DNA of 64,000 bases from Desmodus rotundus (lineage: Eukaryota; Chordata; Mammalia; Chiroptera; Phyllostomidae), in the NCBI RefSeq assembly GCF_022682495.2, contig NC_071392.1, positions 85,080,797 to 85,144,796 on the forward strand. The letters run 5' to 3'. The notes under the pieces are model-generated. The model did not search any database and was not told the DNA's origin. It saw nothing but the letters and a program-made list of their open reading frames with translations. Shown in pieces: positions 43,404 through 55,741 of this stretch. Position 1 is the stretch's first letter, and each line of letters opens with the position of its first letter. The position numbers were made by a program, and so were the translations under genes.

Positions 43404-46400
43404 TCAGTGACTCTTAATGATTTTTAGGATCCATCTTGCATAGGGGTGAACTTCCGTGAAGAATCCTTCATTTCCCAGGGTGACACTGCCTTTTGCCCAG
43501 GACAAGATTCCATGCAACCTCCCAGCACAGATGGCTGGAGCAGCTGAAACTTCCTGCCAGGGAGAGGAAAGGAGGTCAGTGTCGTTCTGTCCTCATGGAA
43601 CAAGAATAAATCCCAGCAAGTGGCACATTATAGTAGCAGGGGCATTGAAGGGAATGGACTCTTTTTTCTTTTTGAGAGATATCAACCCTCTCTTCACATC
43701 CACGCAGGCCTCACCTCTCTTGGGTCAAGCTTGGCCCAACTTGAGAGCAAGCAGCTGAAGAAAGAACAAATGGTTCTACTGGGGATCTCTTCCACTCTGA
43801 AGGAGGGAAGAGGAATTGATGACAAACCCACAGACTGAGTGGGGAGAGGAAAAGGACTTCAGGCCTTTGGGATAAACATCATTGGATTTCCCACAGTTGC
43901 CCTCCCTCCTCATGGACCCCTTGCTCTCGTCCTGTCTGAGGAAAAGGAAAGATACCTTAATTCCATACATGGTGTTCAGAGGTTGTCCCACACACATGAT
44001 GTTGGTTGTTATTCTTTGGCTTAGCATGCCCTGGCACTCGTGGGTGGGAAGAGTATATTGGCTCGTCCAGGTGAGGATGTCAGGGTCACTCACTGTGGGA
44101 AAGAGACGAGAAATGAAGCCCAGATTTGCTCCCCGGATCCACATCCTCTTGGATCAGCCCTGACTTTGAAAATGCGTGACTCCCTGAGAATATTCATCGC
44201 CGGTAGGAATCACTCCATCCTTCTCAGGGCCCTTGGTTCAGTGTCTGTGTCGGAGCAGTGGATTCGGAGCAGGAGTCCCTCCTCACCTGGATGTCGGATC
44301 TGGGTCCTCTCCCAGAACCTCTCCTGGTTCTGTGCATAATTCAGAAACTTTGAGGACCCAGGAGAAAGTCATGAGTGACTGTGAGAAGAGGCAGACCTAA
44401 AGCCTTGGTCTCCAAGAAATCTGTTTCTTCTGCACCTACTTCATCTTCTAGATGTGTGTGTATATGTAAATATACATACATATTTTCCTTTAAGTAGTTA
44501 TATTACTTATCTCTACAATAGCAGTTGTTAGTATCCTGTTAATGCCAGGGGGCAAGGATTTTAATCAAGATATTATACAATTTTAATCTCCGGTAGAGAA
44601 GAGCAAGGAGGAAATAAAAAACAGACCAGAGATTGCTCAAGCAAAACTTAATGATCTGTGGAGCAGGATTTTTCTCCTGGGGTGTATCCAGTCGAATGTC
44701 CTAAAGCAGATTCGACCAGAAAGTGTCAGGTCAGAAAAGAGAGGAGTTAGGTTGTTTTCAATGTTTAGGGGAATTGAATCGAAATACGTAGAACAAGCGA
44801 GGTGAAAGTAACCTAGTTACTTGAAATAATGAATTCCCAATAACCACGGGGAGCCTTGCACCAGAGAGCTTATAGGATTAGTCTGTCCCTGTCGTCCTGA
44901 CCTGGAGGTCTGTGTGATAAAACTCTCCGATAGTTTTATTTTGTTTTCAATTGGTATGTAATAACTTGCTTTTGTGATGTGTGATGTAATTACTTTGAAT
45001 AAGACTCAGAAAGTCAAGGACAAAGTTCATAAATCTTTGATTTGTTCAGAAAATATATTCTGAACAAATATATTCAGAATGTATTCGTGAATATATTCTG
45101 AAAATGAAAATGAAGTTGCCAAAAGGGAAGAATATAAAAGTTCCCACATTTTATTTGTTTTTGCAAAAGAGAATTATTTTAAAAGTTCCCACTTTGTATT
45201 TGTTTCTACAGAACAAATGGCTCATTCTGTAGCCACCACTGGGGTTTAAATGTGATTACTGTCCATGACATTCTGCCTCAGGGGACACAGCTTTGGCCAG
45301 TCAATCAATCAGTGTCACTTTTTAAACTCAGCCAATCAGACCCCTCCAAAAAACATGTCTCAGAGGGCCAACCAATCAACAACAACCTCACCCAAGTAAC
45401 CATGCTTCTTACAGATGATGTCAACTCTCTTTAGCCTCTGAAAGTCCTCCAATCCCTGTCCACTAGCTTCCCACAAAGCCCCTCATAAGCCCAGTAGTCT
45501 CTGCTCAGCGAGACCGTGCCTGCTCAGCATCGCTCTTCCTTACTATAGAAAGCCATACATTTAGCTTAATCATTTCATGTCAGATATTGAGTGGTGGCTC
45601 CATCCTCCTTTGACAATACCTAAAGAGAACAAAATGGTTTTTAGCAGCCCCATGAAGCAAAGGCCAGCAAGGACCAACAAATGTGTGAGGAAGCACTGTT
45701 CTTCATACAGTGAGTGCCCTTGATAAGACATGATCCTGCAGGGATCAGATCTCTGCTCACACCCATTAGAGCTCAGAGGGCGAAGGGTGCCTGCAGCTTG
45801 GGTTGTGGCAATTTTTCCGATGCGTGTCTGGCCAGAGAGACACCGGGAGCACATCATAACAGTCAACGCCTGTGAACCCTCCCAGTCCCCGCCCCTACGT
45901 GGGAACCATTGGAGGGAGCAGCAGGTCTAAGAAGAGCACCCTCTTCATGGAAACAGATCTGGCGACAGAAGCGATGGCTCACCGCACCACCTCCGTACCA
46001 CTCAGGGTCCACTTGAATCACCTTCGACACAGGCTGGGTTGTCTGTGGTTGGGATGGGAAGTATCCTCGGCTGCTTCCCTACGGCACATGTTTTATTGTG
46101 GTTTCCCCACTGCTGTCTCTGTGATGGCTTGGTGGACTTCCAGTAGCCATCCCTGAGGCGGCAAGGCACTCTCCCACAGTACGCCTTTAGAGTGAGCCGC
46201 TGACCCACCTTCATTTAAATGCAGTTCCCAGGACGCAGATCCTGGTTCTGGAGATGTAACAATCCCTGCCCATTCCGTTCATTGATGTCCAGTTGGCTTC
46301 TCTCTATCAGCCTCTCTGAGTTTTATCTTTCGGCCTCTAATCTCAGTATATGAGGTCCTGACAGTAATCGCTCTAAAGTCAAGAACGTTACCTCAGAGCC

Positions 46401-49400
46401 CCTATTTCCCTCAAGTACATCCATCCGTCCAGGTGTTCCCCAGCTCGAAGCACGCAGAGCCAAACACTTACGGTTTTTATACTCATTCCACCTCCAGGTC
46501 GGGATGAAGCAGGAGTCGTTCAGGGCCAAGGGCTCTAGAGCTATGGCTATTGTGCCCACGCGGGTGGTGAGTGCCACAGCCTTGGACAGTTTTATCATCA
46601 GCAAGTCGTGTTCCAGCGTGTGCATGTTGAAGTCAGGGTGGGGCACGGTCAGCGAGTAGTTCCGCGTCTGCTCTTTGTTATTTTTGATGGTGGGTTGAAA
46701 AACTCCCAGTCGAATTTTAACACTTTGGAAGAAAGAGGGCAGAGAGATGGTTACACACACACACACACACACACACACAACAGGGTCATAAAACGTCAGA
46801 ACTGCAAGAAACAACAGAGGCAACTTTCTACAATCCTCTTAATTTTGTCTCTTAGACCTGAGAACTGAAATGACATCCCTTGGTCTATAAAATAGGAACA
46901 ACAACAGTTTATGGCATTGTTATGTTAGAGTCAATGTTTGTATAAAACCTGACATGGTACCTGCCACCTAGCACATACCTGTGTGGTCTAATTGTGATGA
47001 TGATGATGATGATGATTTAGATAATCTGGATGAGCAGGCAATAGAGATGGCACCACAATGCATTACTGCAGAGCCCTCGCCTGCGCTACACTGTCTCAAG
47101 CACCTCTTGAGAAAGCGTGGTATACGCTTTGTTTCTAGATATCCTTAGGCCCCTCCCAGCTCCTCACAGGCCCGTGTCTTTGTACGGAAATCCTGTGCCA
47201 CCTGCATTGATCACGGATCCACGTGACTCCTGGCAGTCTGTTGGGGCTCCCCTTCGCCATTTGCCATTATGCTCCCCGGACAAATTCACACCCACTTGCT
47301 TCCATGGCCAGAAATCCAGTCGTGCACCAGATACGAGAGCCATTGCCTGCTACGGACAGTTCACGCAGAATGTCAGTTTCTTAGAGGGGATGACTGTCTT
47401 TATTTCCTTTGTATTTCTCGTGCTGTGCAGAGCAGGGGCTCCATCTGTGTTCGAGTAAATTGTCTTAAGCAACCACGTGGCTGAGAGTTCTGAGTGTGAA
47501 ATGACCCTTGCGTACCCCTGAAACTCTGAATAGGTGCCAGTCACACCACGCACTGGGACCCAGTCACCATGGAGACGCTGAGATTTGCAAGGGACAGCAT
47601 TATTTTGTGCCACGCACTCTTGCCCTTCTGAGAATTACCCTGCCCCCTCATTATACTCAGCCAACACCGGTCTCTCAAATACCCTGACTACCTGGGGACT
47701 CTATTCCCAGGCTGCAGGTACTTGGCTGCCACCTCTTCTTTCTGTGGGTCTCTTCTCAGCAAAGAGGCCACATGTGGCCACCCTAGCTGAAGCGGATCTC
47801 TTGTTTCATTCCTGTTTATTACAGCGTGCCGCTCGTTTCGTGCTCTCTTTTTGGCCGTTTATTTATTTTGGCTTACTTCCTCTACCAGAATGTAGGCTCT
47901 ATGAGGGGAAATTTATTTCCACCCTTTTCCCCTCGCTGTTTCCTCAGTGCATTAAGCAGTCCCTGGTATATAGTGAGTGTTCAGTAAAGACACTGTGTGA
48001 AAGAATACTGTTTACTCTTCATGAGTTAGAGTCTTCTAGCCCCTTCCTACTGACCTCTCTTTTTTGACCTCTCTCTTTTTAAAAACATTTTATTTACTTA
48101 TTTTTAGAGAGGGAGAAAGAGAGAGAGAGAAACATCAATGTGCGGTTCCCTCTCGCTCCCCCCCACACTGGGGACCTGGCCCGCAACACAGGCATGTGCC
48201 CTGACTGGGAATCCCAACCGGTGACCCTTTGGTTTGCAGGCCGGCTCTCAATCCACTGAGCCACCCCAGCCAGGGCTATTGACCTCTCTTAAACTGACAA
48301 ATGCGTATGATTTTCCCCGTTGGGAAGAAGATCCTCTCTCTCTTCCCGCACCCTCTTATTCCCTTAGGATGCCATTAGCACGTGCTGGATGCCTCACCAG
48401 ACCTCCTTTTGTTTAACCACACCCCTCCTGGTTCCCGAGAGCAAAGGGATACTCACGGTAAGGGGCAGTGAGCAGCCGTCAGGACCCACTCAGGGCTAAT
48501 GAGAGACCCCACACAGGGCTCCGGGCTGGACTGCAGGTAGACCAAGTAAGGAATGGTAAAATCGCCTGGTGAGCTCAGCTTCTCCTTTTTAGACTCTTTG
48601 GCCAGAATGACTGCTAAAGAATTGATGAGGTCATAGGTAGAAAGAGAGACAAAGAGGTTGAGAGGTGAGCGTTGGCCAGGGTAGTTTTTCCCAGCCCAAG
48701 GTTTTCAAAGACATTATCGAGGTCTTCGCATTATATTCAATATTCATCTTAGATTAGGGAGAACCAAGTGTGCCGCTCAACTGTCCACGTTAAGGAAGCC
48801 AACAACTGTCCCTGCCCGGCGTGGAAGGAAACAGTTACATGCTCCCTGACTTTGCAGGTGGAAGTGTTAGGTAGCAGCAGGGAATGAGCGGCCGGAGGGG
48901 AAATGAAGCAGGGCCCCTTGCCAGGACAGTCTAACAGAGAACTTGACACAGGAGGCTGGAGAGACAGGGGAGACAGTCTCACCCACCAACCCAGCCGTCC
49001 TGAGCCGTCCGATGCTATTGCTAGGCGCTCTGAGAATCACAAGCAACACTGTGACAGCTCAGGAGGAGGGGAGCCCTCGAAATTCTTATGTATCGTGTCC
49101 ACTAGCTGGGAAAGAAAACCTTTAGAACTGTGGATGAATCCCAAGCTCTAGAAATGGGATGAAGAGGGGAACTTAGGCACTGACTGAAGTACATCACCCT
49201 TGAACCCCAATAGTCAGCACACTCAGATTAACTGAGGGCCCACTTGTAGCCAGGCGCTCAAGTATATAGAACAAACTTGCTAATAAACTTAAAAACAAAC
49301 TTACTAGTGATTTTATTTCCTTCATACGGGGGTGGGGGGGGGGCACTCAGACTAGCCGGGTGCCTGCTTGCAGCTACGTGCTTACACATGTTCCACAAAT

Positions 49401-50001
49401 AAACTTGCTATCTCATTCCCACTATACGTGTTTGTCTCTCATCCGAATTCTTCTCTTGTGAGCAAGGTAAGAACCGAGGAGCGGGAGCTCCTGACTTGGG
49501 TCTCCCCAGTAACATATTTTAGGAGGGGGAGCCCCCTAACTTGGGTCTTCTGGTAACCAAAGGGATAGAAAAGCTTGGGGTGGGGCTGCGAGGCTTCTGG
49601 GGCCCCTGACCCAGCCCCGCTTCCTTTCCTGTGCTCACACCCCTGCAGCCCATGTCGAGGGAAGGCCTACTTTTCCTGTGGCTGTGCAGGAACTTTGGCC
49701 ATCAGCACACCACACTCAAACGTCGAGCACTTACTAGTGACACATCTAACAGGCTCCCGGGCCTTGGAGGGCGAGGGGAAAGTGCTGACGGGGTGGGCTC
49801 TGCCCCCAAGTGAGTGTAGTTCCTTCTGTTTCCTTCATCAGTTAATTGAAGGAAATGCTTGCAGCTTCCTAGCCCTTCCCCTGTGGCTAGCTACCTCCCT
49901 TTCTGACCCTTCCCCCCAACCCCATCTCTCCCAAGGTGGCAGCAGGGGCCCAGACTCTCACCAGCTGCGCCCAGGAGAGCGAAGATGAGACAGTGCTTCA
50001 T
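43404..50001 (-). CDS. PRSS58-like trypsin-fold protein, 5 exons, intact
   Basis: This is a second secreted S1-fold protein with the same five-exon plan and phases as PRSS58. Minus-strand exons are 50001-49962, 48610-48457, 46722-46472, 44092-43956 and 43553-43404. Their 732 bases give 243 residues with no interruption. The signal peptide is [13 protein letters not shown]. The body runs [36 protein letters not shown] and [15 protein letters not shown], and ends WILKIIKSH. Triad residues His61, Asp104 and Ser197 are all present. However, the GDSGG motif is EVSAA, so the oxyanion Gly193 is Glu and Asp194 is Val. Position 189 is Tyr, and there is no activation peptide. Catalysis is therefore unlikely. 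It may correspond to rodent Prss59/trypsin-X genes of this locus; I do not assign a symbol. The acceptor of exon 3 is CCAAAG and the others are canonical. Confidence 0.88.
45049..45210 (+). repeat. Local AT-rich repeats in the PRSS58-like intron
   Basis: AATATATTCTGA-type units recur in both orientations at 45049-45105. The segment with AAAAGTTCCCAC followed by TATTTGTTT occurs twice, at about 45136 and 45180. This suggests a short tandem duplication. No gene is seen in the surrounding intron. Confidence 0.6.
46753..46779 (+). repeat. (AC)13 microsatellite
   Basis: This is an uninterrupted AC repeat 31 bases upstream (in gene sense) of exon 3 of the PRSS58-like gene, within the intron near its acceptor. 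It is likely polymorphic. Confidence 0.95.
46995..47017 (+). repeat. (GAT)n microsatellite
   Basis: This is a short run of GAT trinucleotides in an intron, read directly. Confidence 0.9.
48080..48277 (-). repeat. Bat tRNA-derived SINE (VES-type)
   Basis: This is a reverse copy. The tail side reads ACATTTTATTTACTTATTTT and the tRNA-like head ends GAGCCACCCCAGCCAGGGCT. It lies 180 bases downstream of exon 2 in plus coordinates, inside the PRSS58-like gene. Confidence 0.92.
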
Positions 50002-53000
50002 GGTGGCTGAGATCTCACCAGGAGCAGACCCGTCGTCTCAAACTGGAAACAATTCCAGTCTTTGCTCCAAGTGTCTCTGTTAAGAACAGCTGGGGAGGAA
50101 CTTTAATTGGGGGCTAGGGGGGAAACGCAGGGATCTTACAGTAGTCTTCAAACTAGTCCGTATCTGAACCCTTTATAGGACAAAAGCCTGGAGCCGTGTC
50201 TGCTGTGGGTGAATGAGAGGAAGGAGCCCACCCAGCAAAGCCCCTAGTGCCTCTTCTCTGCCCTTAAATACCTCAGGAGTGGTGAGGTGTCCACTGACAT
50301 TTTCCCTCCCCTCTCTGTGACATAGCCTTTCTCTGTTGTCCCCTCCTGCCTTTGTGACTGCCACCCTCTCTCCCCGCCCTCACTTGCCACCTCCCCTTCC
50401 CCAGAGGCCCTCAGAGAGCCATCTCATAGATGCATGAAACACTGGGGTGGGAAACAAATTTAATCAATCATCCCTGCCCCCCCCCCCCCATTTTAGAGAG
50501 GACACTGTGGTCCTCAGGGAAGTCAGTGCAAGGTCAGGACTTGGACCTGAGTTTGCAGATGTCCTCGAACAGGTTGCCCTGTGCCTGAGCCCTGGGCCCC
50601 TAGAGAACAGCAGTGGGCAAAAATGTCCCCTGGGAGTTTTGTTTTCCGGGAAATGGCTTGCCACAAAGAAATGCCCTTCCCCACGTGAGTTAGAAGAGAC
50701 TTTCTCGAGGCTCCTATAAGACTTCAGATGACTCCTTGGTCCCCTGTGACAAGGTCAAACACAGACCTTCCCCCTTTGCCCTGAATGGGACCCAGACCCT
50801 CTAGCTCCTCATTCTTTACCTCATGCACAATTAGCTGAGCTTACAGCTGTTTCCCCTGAAACTGGCCCAACGTAGACGGCTGACCGAGAAGTGCCCTGAC
50901 TGCAAAACGGCCTCCCTGTGAACCTCCCTGCCTGCAACTTGTGTGCTTCTCCCAATAAAAATCTGAGGCAAAACCATCCCGCTGAGAGATTTTCTTCCAA
51001 GTCCGGAATGTCTTCTTATTGCAATAGTCTGAATAAAGTTGATTTCTTTACCTGTTCAGGTGTCTTTGACACTTACTCGTTCCGATGCACCACATCTATC
51101 TTTGCAAGTCACTGTTACATGGAAACTTTCCCCTCCCCCTCCCCAAGGGATGATAAACCATGGGGCCAGTCAGGGCTGCAGGGGTGTCCAACCCGTGGCC
51201 CGTGGGCCACATGCGGCCCAGGATGGCTGTGAACGCGGCCTGACACAAAATCGTAAATGAAACACAAGATTTTTTGTGATTACGTGTCGCAGTGTATTTA
51301 ATGTGTGGCCCAAGACAACTCTTCTTCCAGTGTGACCCAGAGACGCCAAAAGTTGGCCACCCCTAGATAGCCTTCTGCAGTGTACTTCTCTGGCCTCGGC
51401 ATCACAGTAGTGCTGGCCTCACAGAATGACATCGGAAGTGGTCTCTCCTCAGTTTTGGGGGGAAGAGTTTGAAAAGGATTGGCATTAATTCTTCTTCAAA
51501 TATTTGGTAGCATTCACCAGTGGAGCCATCTGGGTCTGGGGTTTTCTGGGTTGAGACTTTGTTTTGCTTACTGTCATCTCTTTGCTGGTCATTTGTTCAG
51601 ATTTCCCATTTATAAAGTGCTTAGACGGTGACACACAGTGGCAGATACTATATAAAAGCTTGTTAAATAAAATAACTGCCACCTCAGGATCCCCTTGTTT
51701 TCCAGGCTTCTGGGGACATCTTTTTATCTGAGTGGGCGGGTATTGTTGTGAAGTCCTTAAATCTCTGGAGTATCTTCCTGTTTGTTAACCTGAGAGCAAA
51801 GAGCAGAGAACGCGCAGTCAGACTTCGAGGGCTGCCATCCCAGCCTCGGGACCTCCGTGAGCCCTAGCATTCTAAACTATAAAATGAGAGAAACATTAGT
51901 ACCTACTTCATAGAGTACTTGTGAGGATTACCTATTAAATATTTTTTAAAAGCACAAGCATAGCATGTGGCACATAGAAAATACTTTGAAATGCTTGTTG
52001 TTGTTAATACATATTTGCCCCTCTGCAAGAGCGAGCAATGCGTCCCAGATTCTGCCGAGCAGCAAACCGTCAGCGAGTTCCCGGAGCACAGACTGTGCGT
52101 TCGGCCCCAGCAGGGCCCAGAACACATTTCCTCCTGGAGCCGGGGATTCAGAATTGTCACACGCCTGTGGGGTTAAGGTGTCTCCAGTTCAGCAGAGCGT
52201 CCTCCACTGAGAGACTAGATTATGGAGTGTACCAAGCAGAAGTAAATTCCTTTTACCCAGTTTATACAGCCTGCGGGAAGAAAAAAATTTACAGCTAAGC
52301 TTCTATGTGCTGATATTGCTTTAGCTTTCATGCCTGCAATGGGTCATAACCTTGAAGTGGACAGGTGAGAGCCATTTCCTCAGAATTTTCAGGAGCAAGT
52401 GATAAGTAAATTACCTGTTACTATAATTAGACAAAACAAACAAACAAACAAACTTTTGTCTCTCTGCATTGTCTGTTCCTCCTCTCAGATTTTTCCCTCT
52501 TTACATTTCCTCATTTTTGTTACAAAAATACCATGTCTTTCTGGATCTTATTGAATCAAGAATTAGGTATTTATTTGTAGTAAATGTGTTTTGGTCAGAG
52601 CTATCTCTTCTGACTACAAAATGGCTTTTTATTTTAAATATACTGTGTTTTCATAGGTCTTGGTGCTTTTCGCAGTATATTAGAAGCAGACCTGCTTTCC
52701 AGTCACGCTCGCCTTTCTTCAGTTTGCTGGGCAGCGTGGGCATTGATCGGCCTTATAGTCCATAATCTCTGTTTGTTTTTGGTTTACCCAGCGAGCACGC
52801 ACAGGCCACAGAGACAGGGCTTTGCCTGTTTTCTTCCCTAATGTATCTTTACTGCATGAAACAGGGTCAGACACACAACAGGCCCTCGATAAGCGTGTGT
52901 CAAGTAAAAGGTTGGATACATGGATAGAAGAGTTACATTGAGTCCCGCACAGGACACACCGGGTATATGCAATCAATGCTTTATTGTTAGATATGTGAGT

Positions 53001-54316
53001 TGTTGCCGGAATTTCAGGGTTAGGTAGACGGTGCATTGCTAACCATCCTGGCTTATTCTAGTGGAGCTTATGGCTGCCTTCTTACCACTCACTCCTCCTC
53101 CTCTTGACAACTACCCTTAAGTTATTCTGTTAACCGAGTGTATACCCTGTGGGTCATGTTTATCACAGAGCGAAAGGCCTGCCCCTCACTCTGATGGTAT
53201 GCTGTGCGTTCAATTGTCAGTTAATAGAGTAATCGCATTCAATGATCGGCTTAGGGATGTGGAAGTGAGCATATTCCGCTAAGGCGATACCATGCAGTAT
53301 CTGCTGGGTGCTTCTGGGAAAGGAAGCCTCTTAGACCTTCTGGGAGCAACTCTGTTTATTTCTCTCCCTAGATGCAAACAAGGGAGAGCACTGTCTTGAG
53401 GCTTTACTCTTAGGGCGAAGCTGACAGTAATGTGGAGAGCAGACACGAGGAAAGTGGGTGCTTGATAACAGTTTTGAATTGCTGGGATCAAACCGTCCTG
53501 GAAGGCCTCCCTAATTCTAAACTTTTATTAGTGCATATTTTTAAGACCGTGTGAGTTGGATATTCTTCTCCTTACAACCGTGTGATTCGTAAAACATACA
53601 CTCACATTTATACATTTTTATATGCATATGTTAATGGGATAGATTTCTAGAAGTCGACTGCTAGGTTAAAGAGCTTACAGATTTCCATCTTAATATAAAT
53701 TCACAAACTGTGAATGGTTTTGAAACAAAATACCTAGAAAGTGACAAGATGTGCTGAAAAGGGACTTGTGGGTGGCACCAAGAAAAATGGTTCATTTGCC
53801 CTTTCCGTACTTTTTTTGTGCTGCCCTGGTCTTTCTTCTCTTCACAGCTCACTTCCCTCGTCAGGTCTCTGAGTCTCCCCTCTGCCTGAGGCGGTTCGGT
53901 GCGTAGCTGCATGTCGATGATGGAAGTGAGATAGGTGGGAAACCATTTCAGAGGGAATGGGAATTTTTCAACTCATTTGTTTCTGAGGAGAAGCTTGATA
54001 CGTTTTGTGAAGTAGATCTAAGGCTACTTACTTTAATAAAGAGAAGTTATATATGTAATTAATTTAGGCCATATGCAAATATAAAAGCAACTCAATGAGA
54101 AGTCAGGAAATAAGGCAGGGCCCATTAATTATGACCAAGTGTTCAAGACCCCCGAATGCAAAGCTCAGGAATTTGGACTTTATTCTAATGGCAGCAACAG
54201 GTGATGTTGAGGGGTCAGGGCTGCCCCCTGCAAGTATACCACCCCGAGTTACAAAGGGATAGAAAATTTATTATGGGAGCACGTGTCTTCCTATACTTTC
54301 CTCCCCCACGATACCC
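50002..54316. other. Intergenic DNA upstream of the PRSS58-like gene
   Basis: No exon, RNA gene or V segment is recognised. The stretch holds a hAT-like fragment (51179-51365), a MIR-like tail at about 51870-51940 and a poly-C run near 50478. Open frames are short and have no domain features. Confidence 0.55.
51179..51365. mobile_element. hAT-like non-autonomous DNA transposon fragment
   Basis: The fragment begins CAGGGGTGTCCAAC and ends TTGGCCACCCCTA, near-perfect terminal inverted repeats. Between them lies 'gtggcccgtgggccacatg' and 'gtgtggcccaagacaact', a familiar non-autonomous mammalian DNA transposon pattern. I could not see a convincing 8-base target duplication. The family assignment is from pattern memory. 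Confidence 0.65.
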
Positions 54317-54674
54317 ATTATGGACTGCGTGTTTGTGTCCCTGAAAATTCATGTGTTCAAGCCCTAACCCCCTAATACAAAGGGGCAGTATTGGGAGTTG
54401 GGGCCTTTGGGAGGTAGTTGGGTTTAGATGAGTTCATGTGGGGGTGGAATCCCCACGATGGGACTGGTGTCCTTATAAGAAGAAGACGTTAGAACTAGCT
54501 CTCAGCCCTGTGAGGAGAAGTGAGGGGGTAGCTGTCTGTAAGGAAGTGGCTTCGTACCACTTCCTGCTGGCACTCGATCTTGGACTTCCCAGCCTCCAGA
54601 ACTGTGAGAAATTGTCTGCTGTTCAAGCCACCAAGTCTACAGTTCGTTGGTGACAGCAGCGCAAACCGATGAAG
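54317..54674 (+). repeat. MLT1-like MaLR LTR
   Basis: The order of segments matches MLT1-type LTRs. It begins TATGGACTGCGTGTTTGTGT and then has AATTCATGTGTTCAAGCCCT and GGGGCCTTTGGGAGGTAGTT. The block GGTGTCCTTATAAGAAGA follows, and then CTTCCCAGCCTCCAGAACTG near the end. It is diverged and non-coding. Confidence 0.75.
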
Positions 54675-55741
54675 GCACACTTCTCCTTCACCTGCCCACT
54701 GGGACCACAAACACTTGCCTCTTTCAAGCCTCCCCCATCTACTCCAGTATTTCCGTGCTCGGGCCCCACTGTGTGTTTCTCCTTGAGCCCTGCCGGATAT
54801 GCACAGAAACCACGTGTTGGGACTCGTGCTCCCTACCATCCTCTGGATGGTTGTGGAACAACCTAGAGCTGGGGGAGGGTGTTGCAGAGCTAAAGCAGGC
54901 TGCCCGTGCTGCCTTTCCAGATAAAACTGAGAGAACAAATAACTGCTCTCTCTCACTGAGACTTCTATGGCCTTAAAGCAATAGACTTATGTTCTGCAAT
55001 CTTATCTGCATTCACACCATTTTTATTTTTTTGCATACAGTTCAAAATAGTATGTAATTTGGGCTGGAGGCTGGAGAGACTGGTGTTGGAAGAAGGGCCC
55101 AGATTGCTGCCTGCTAGAGCAATAAAGTCCCAGTTAGAAAAGAAGAAAGATCTTGGACAGCTGGCACATAACTAGGTGAAATCTTGAATAATGCAGGAAC
55201 TCTGAGAGTTTAAAAGCTCTCTCTTTCTAGAGATGTTTGTTATCAGCCTCACAGAGTTGCATGGAGATTAGAGAAGAATGTATCTGGAGCACAGGGTGGC
55301 AGCTGTAGGGACGCTGTGGGGGAATAAGGACAGCCAGGGCTTCCTCCCAGCTTTCCTATGAACTAGCTGAATAACTTCGGGAAGGTGATTTTAACGTTCT
55401 GCACTTTATGTCACTGTCTGTTTAAAAATGTGATGGTAACAGCGACCCCTCACCTTATTCATCTTCGTCTCCTCAATATCCCATAGAGTCTGGCATATAG
55501 TAGGCGAGCAGTGAAGGTATTTTGATTAGGTGAATAAATAACTAAACAGCCTTTCAAATTCTACCCTCATATAATAGTTCCAGTCTAAATCCACCCTCTG
55601 ACACAGCAGTGTTTCAAGAGAAAGCTGATGAATACCTACAAGGCCAGTTCTTGGACGTATTGGGTGTGGGGCAAAACGTTTTATTTAGGTGCTGTCTTCA
55701 GGCATAGGAAGAAGGTGAAGTTGTACGGCAGGGAGGTGCAC
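54675..55741. other. Non-coding DNA downstream of the trypsinogen pseudogene
   Basis: I see no gene. The last 100 bases contain the probable polyadenylation signal of the pseudogene (AATAAA on minus at 55680-55685). Confidence 0.55.
55680..55685 (-). promoter_or_regulatory. Relic polyadenylation signal of the trypsinogen pseudogene
   Basis: AATAAA on the minus strand lies 57 bases past the stop codon. This is the short spacing typical of pancreatic trypsinogens. Confidence 0.65.
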
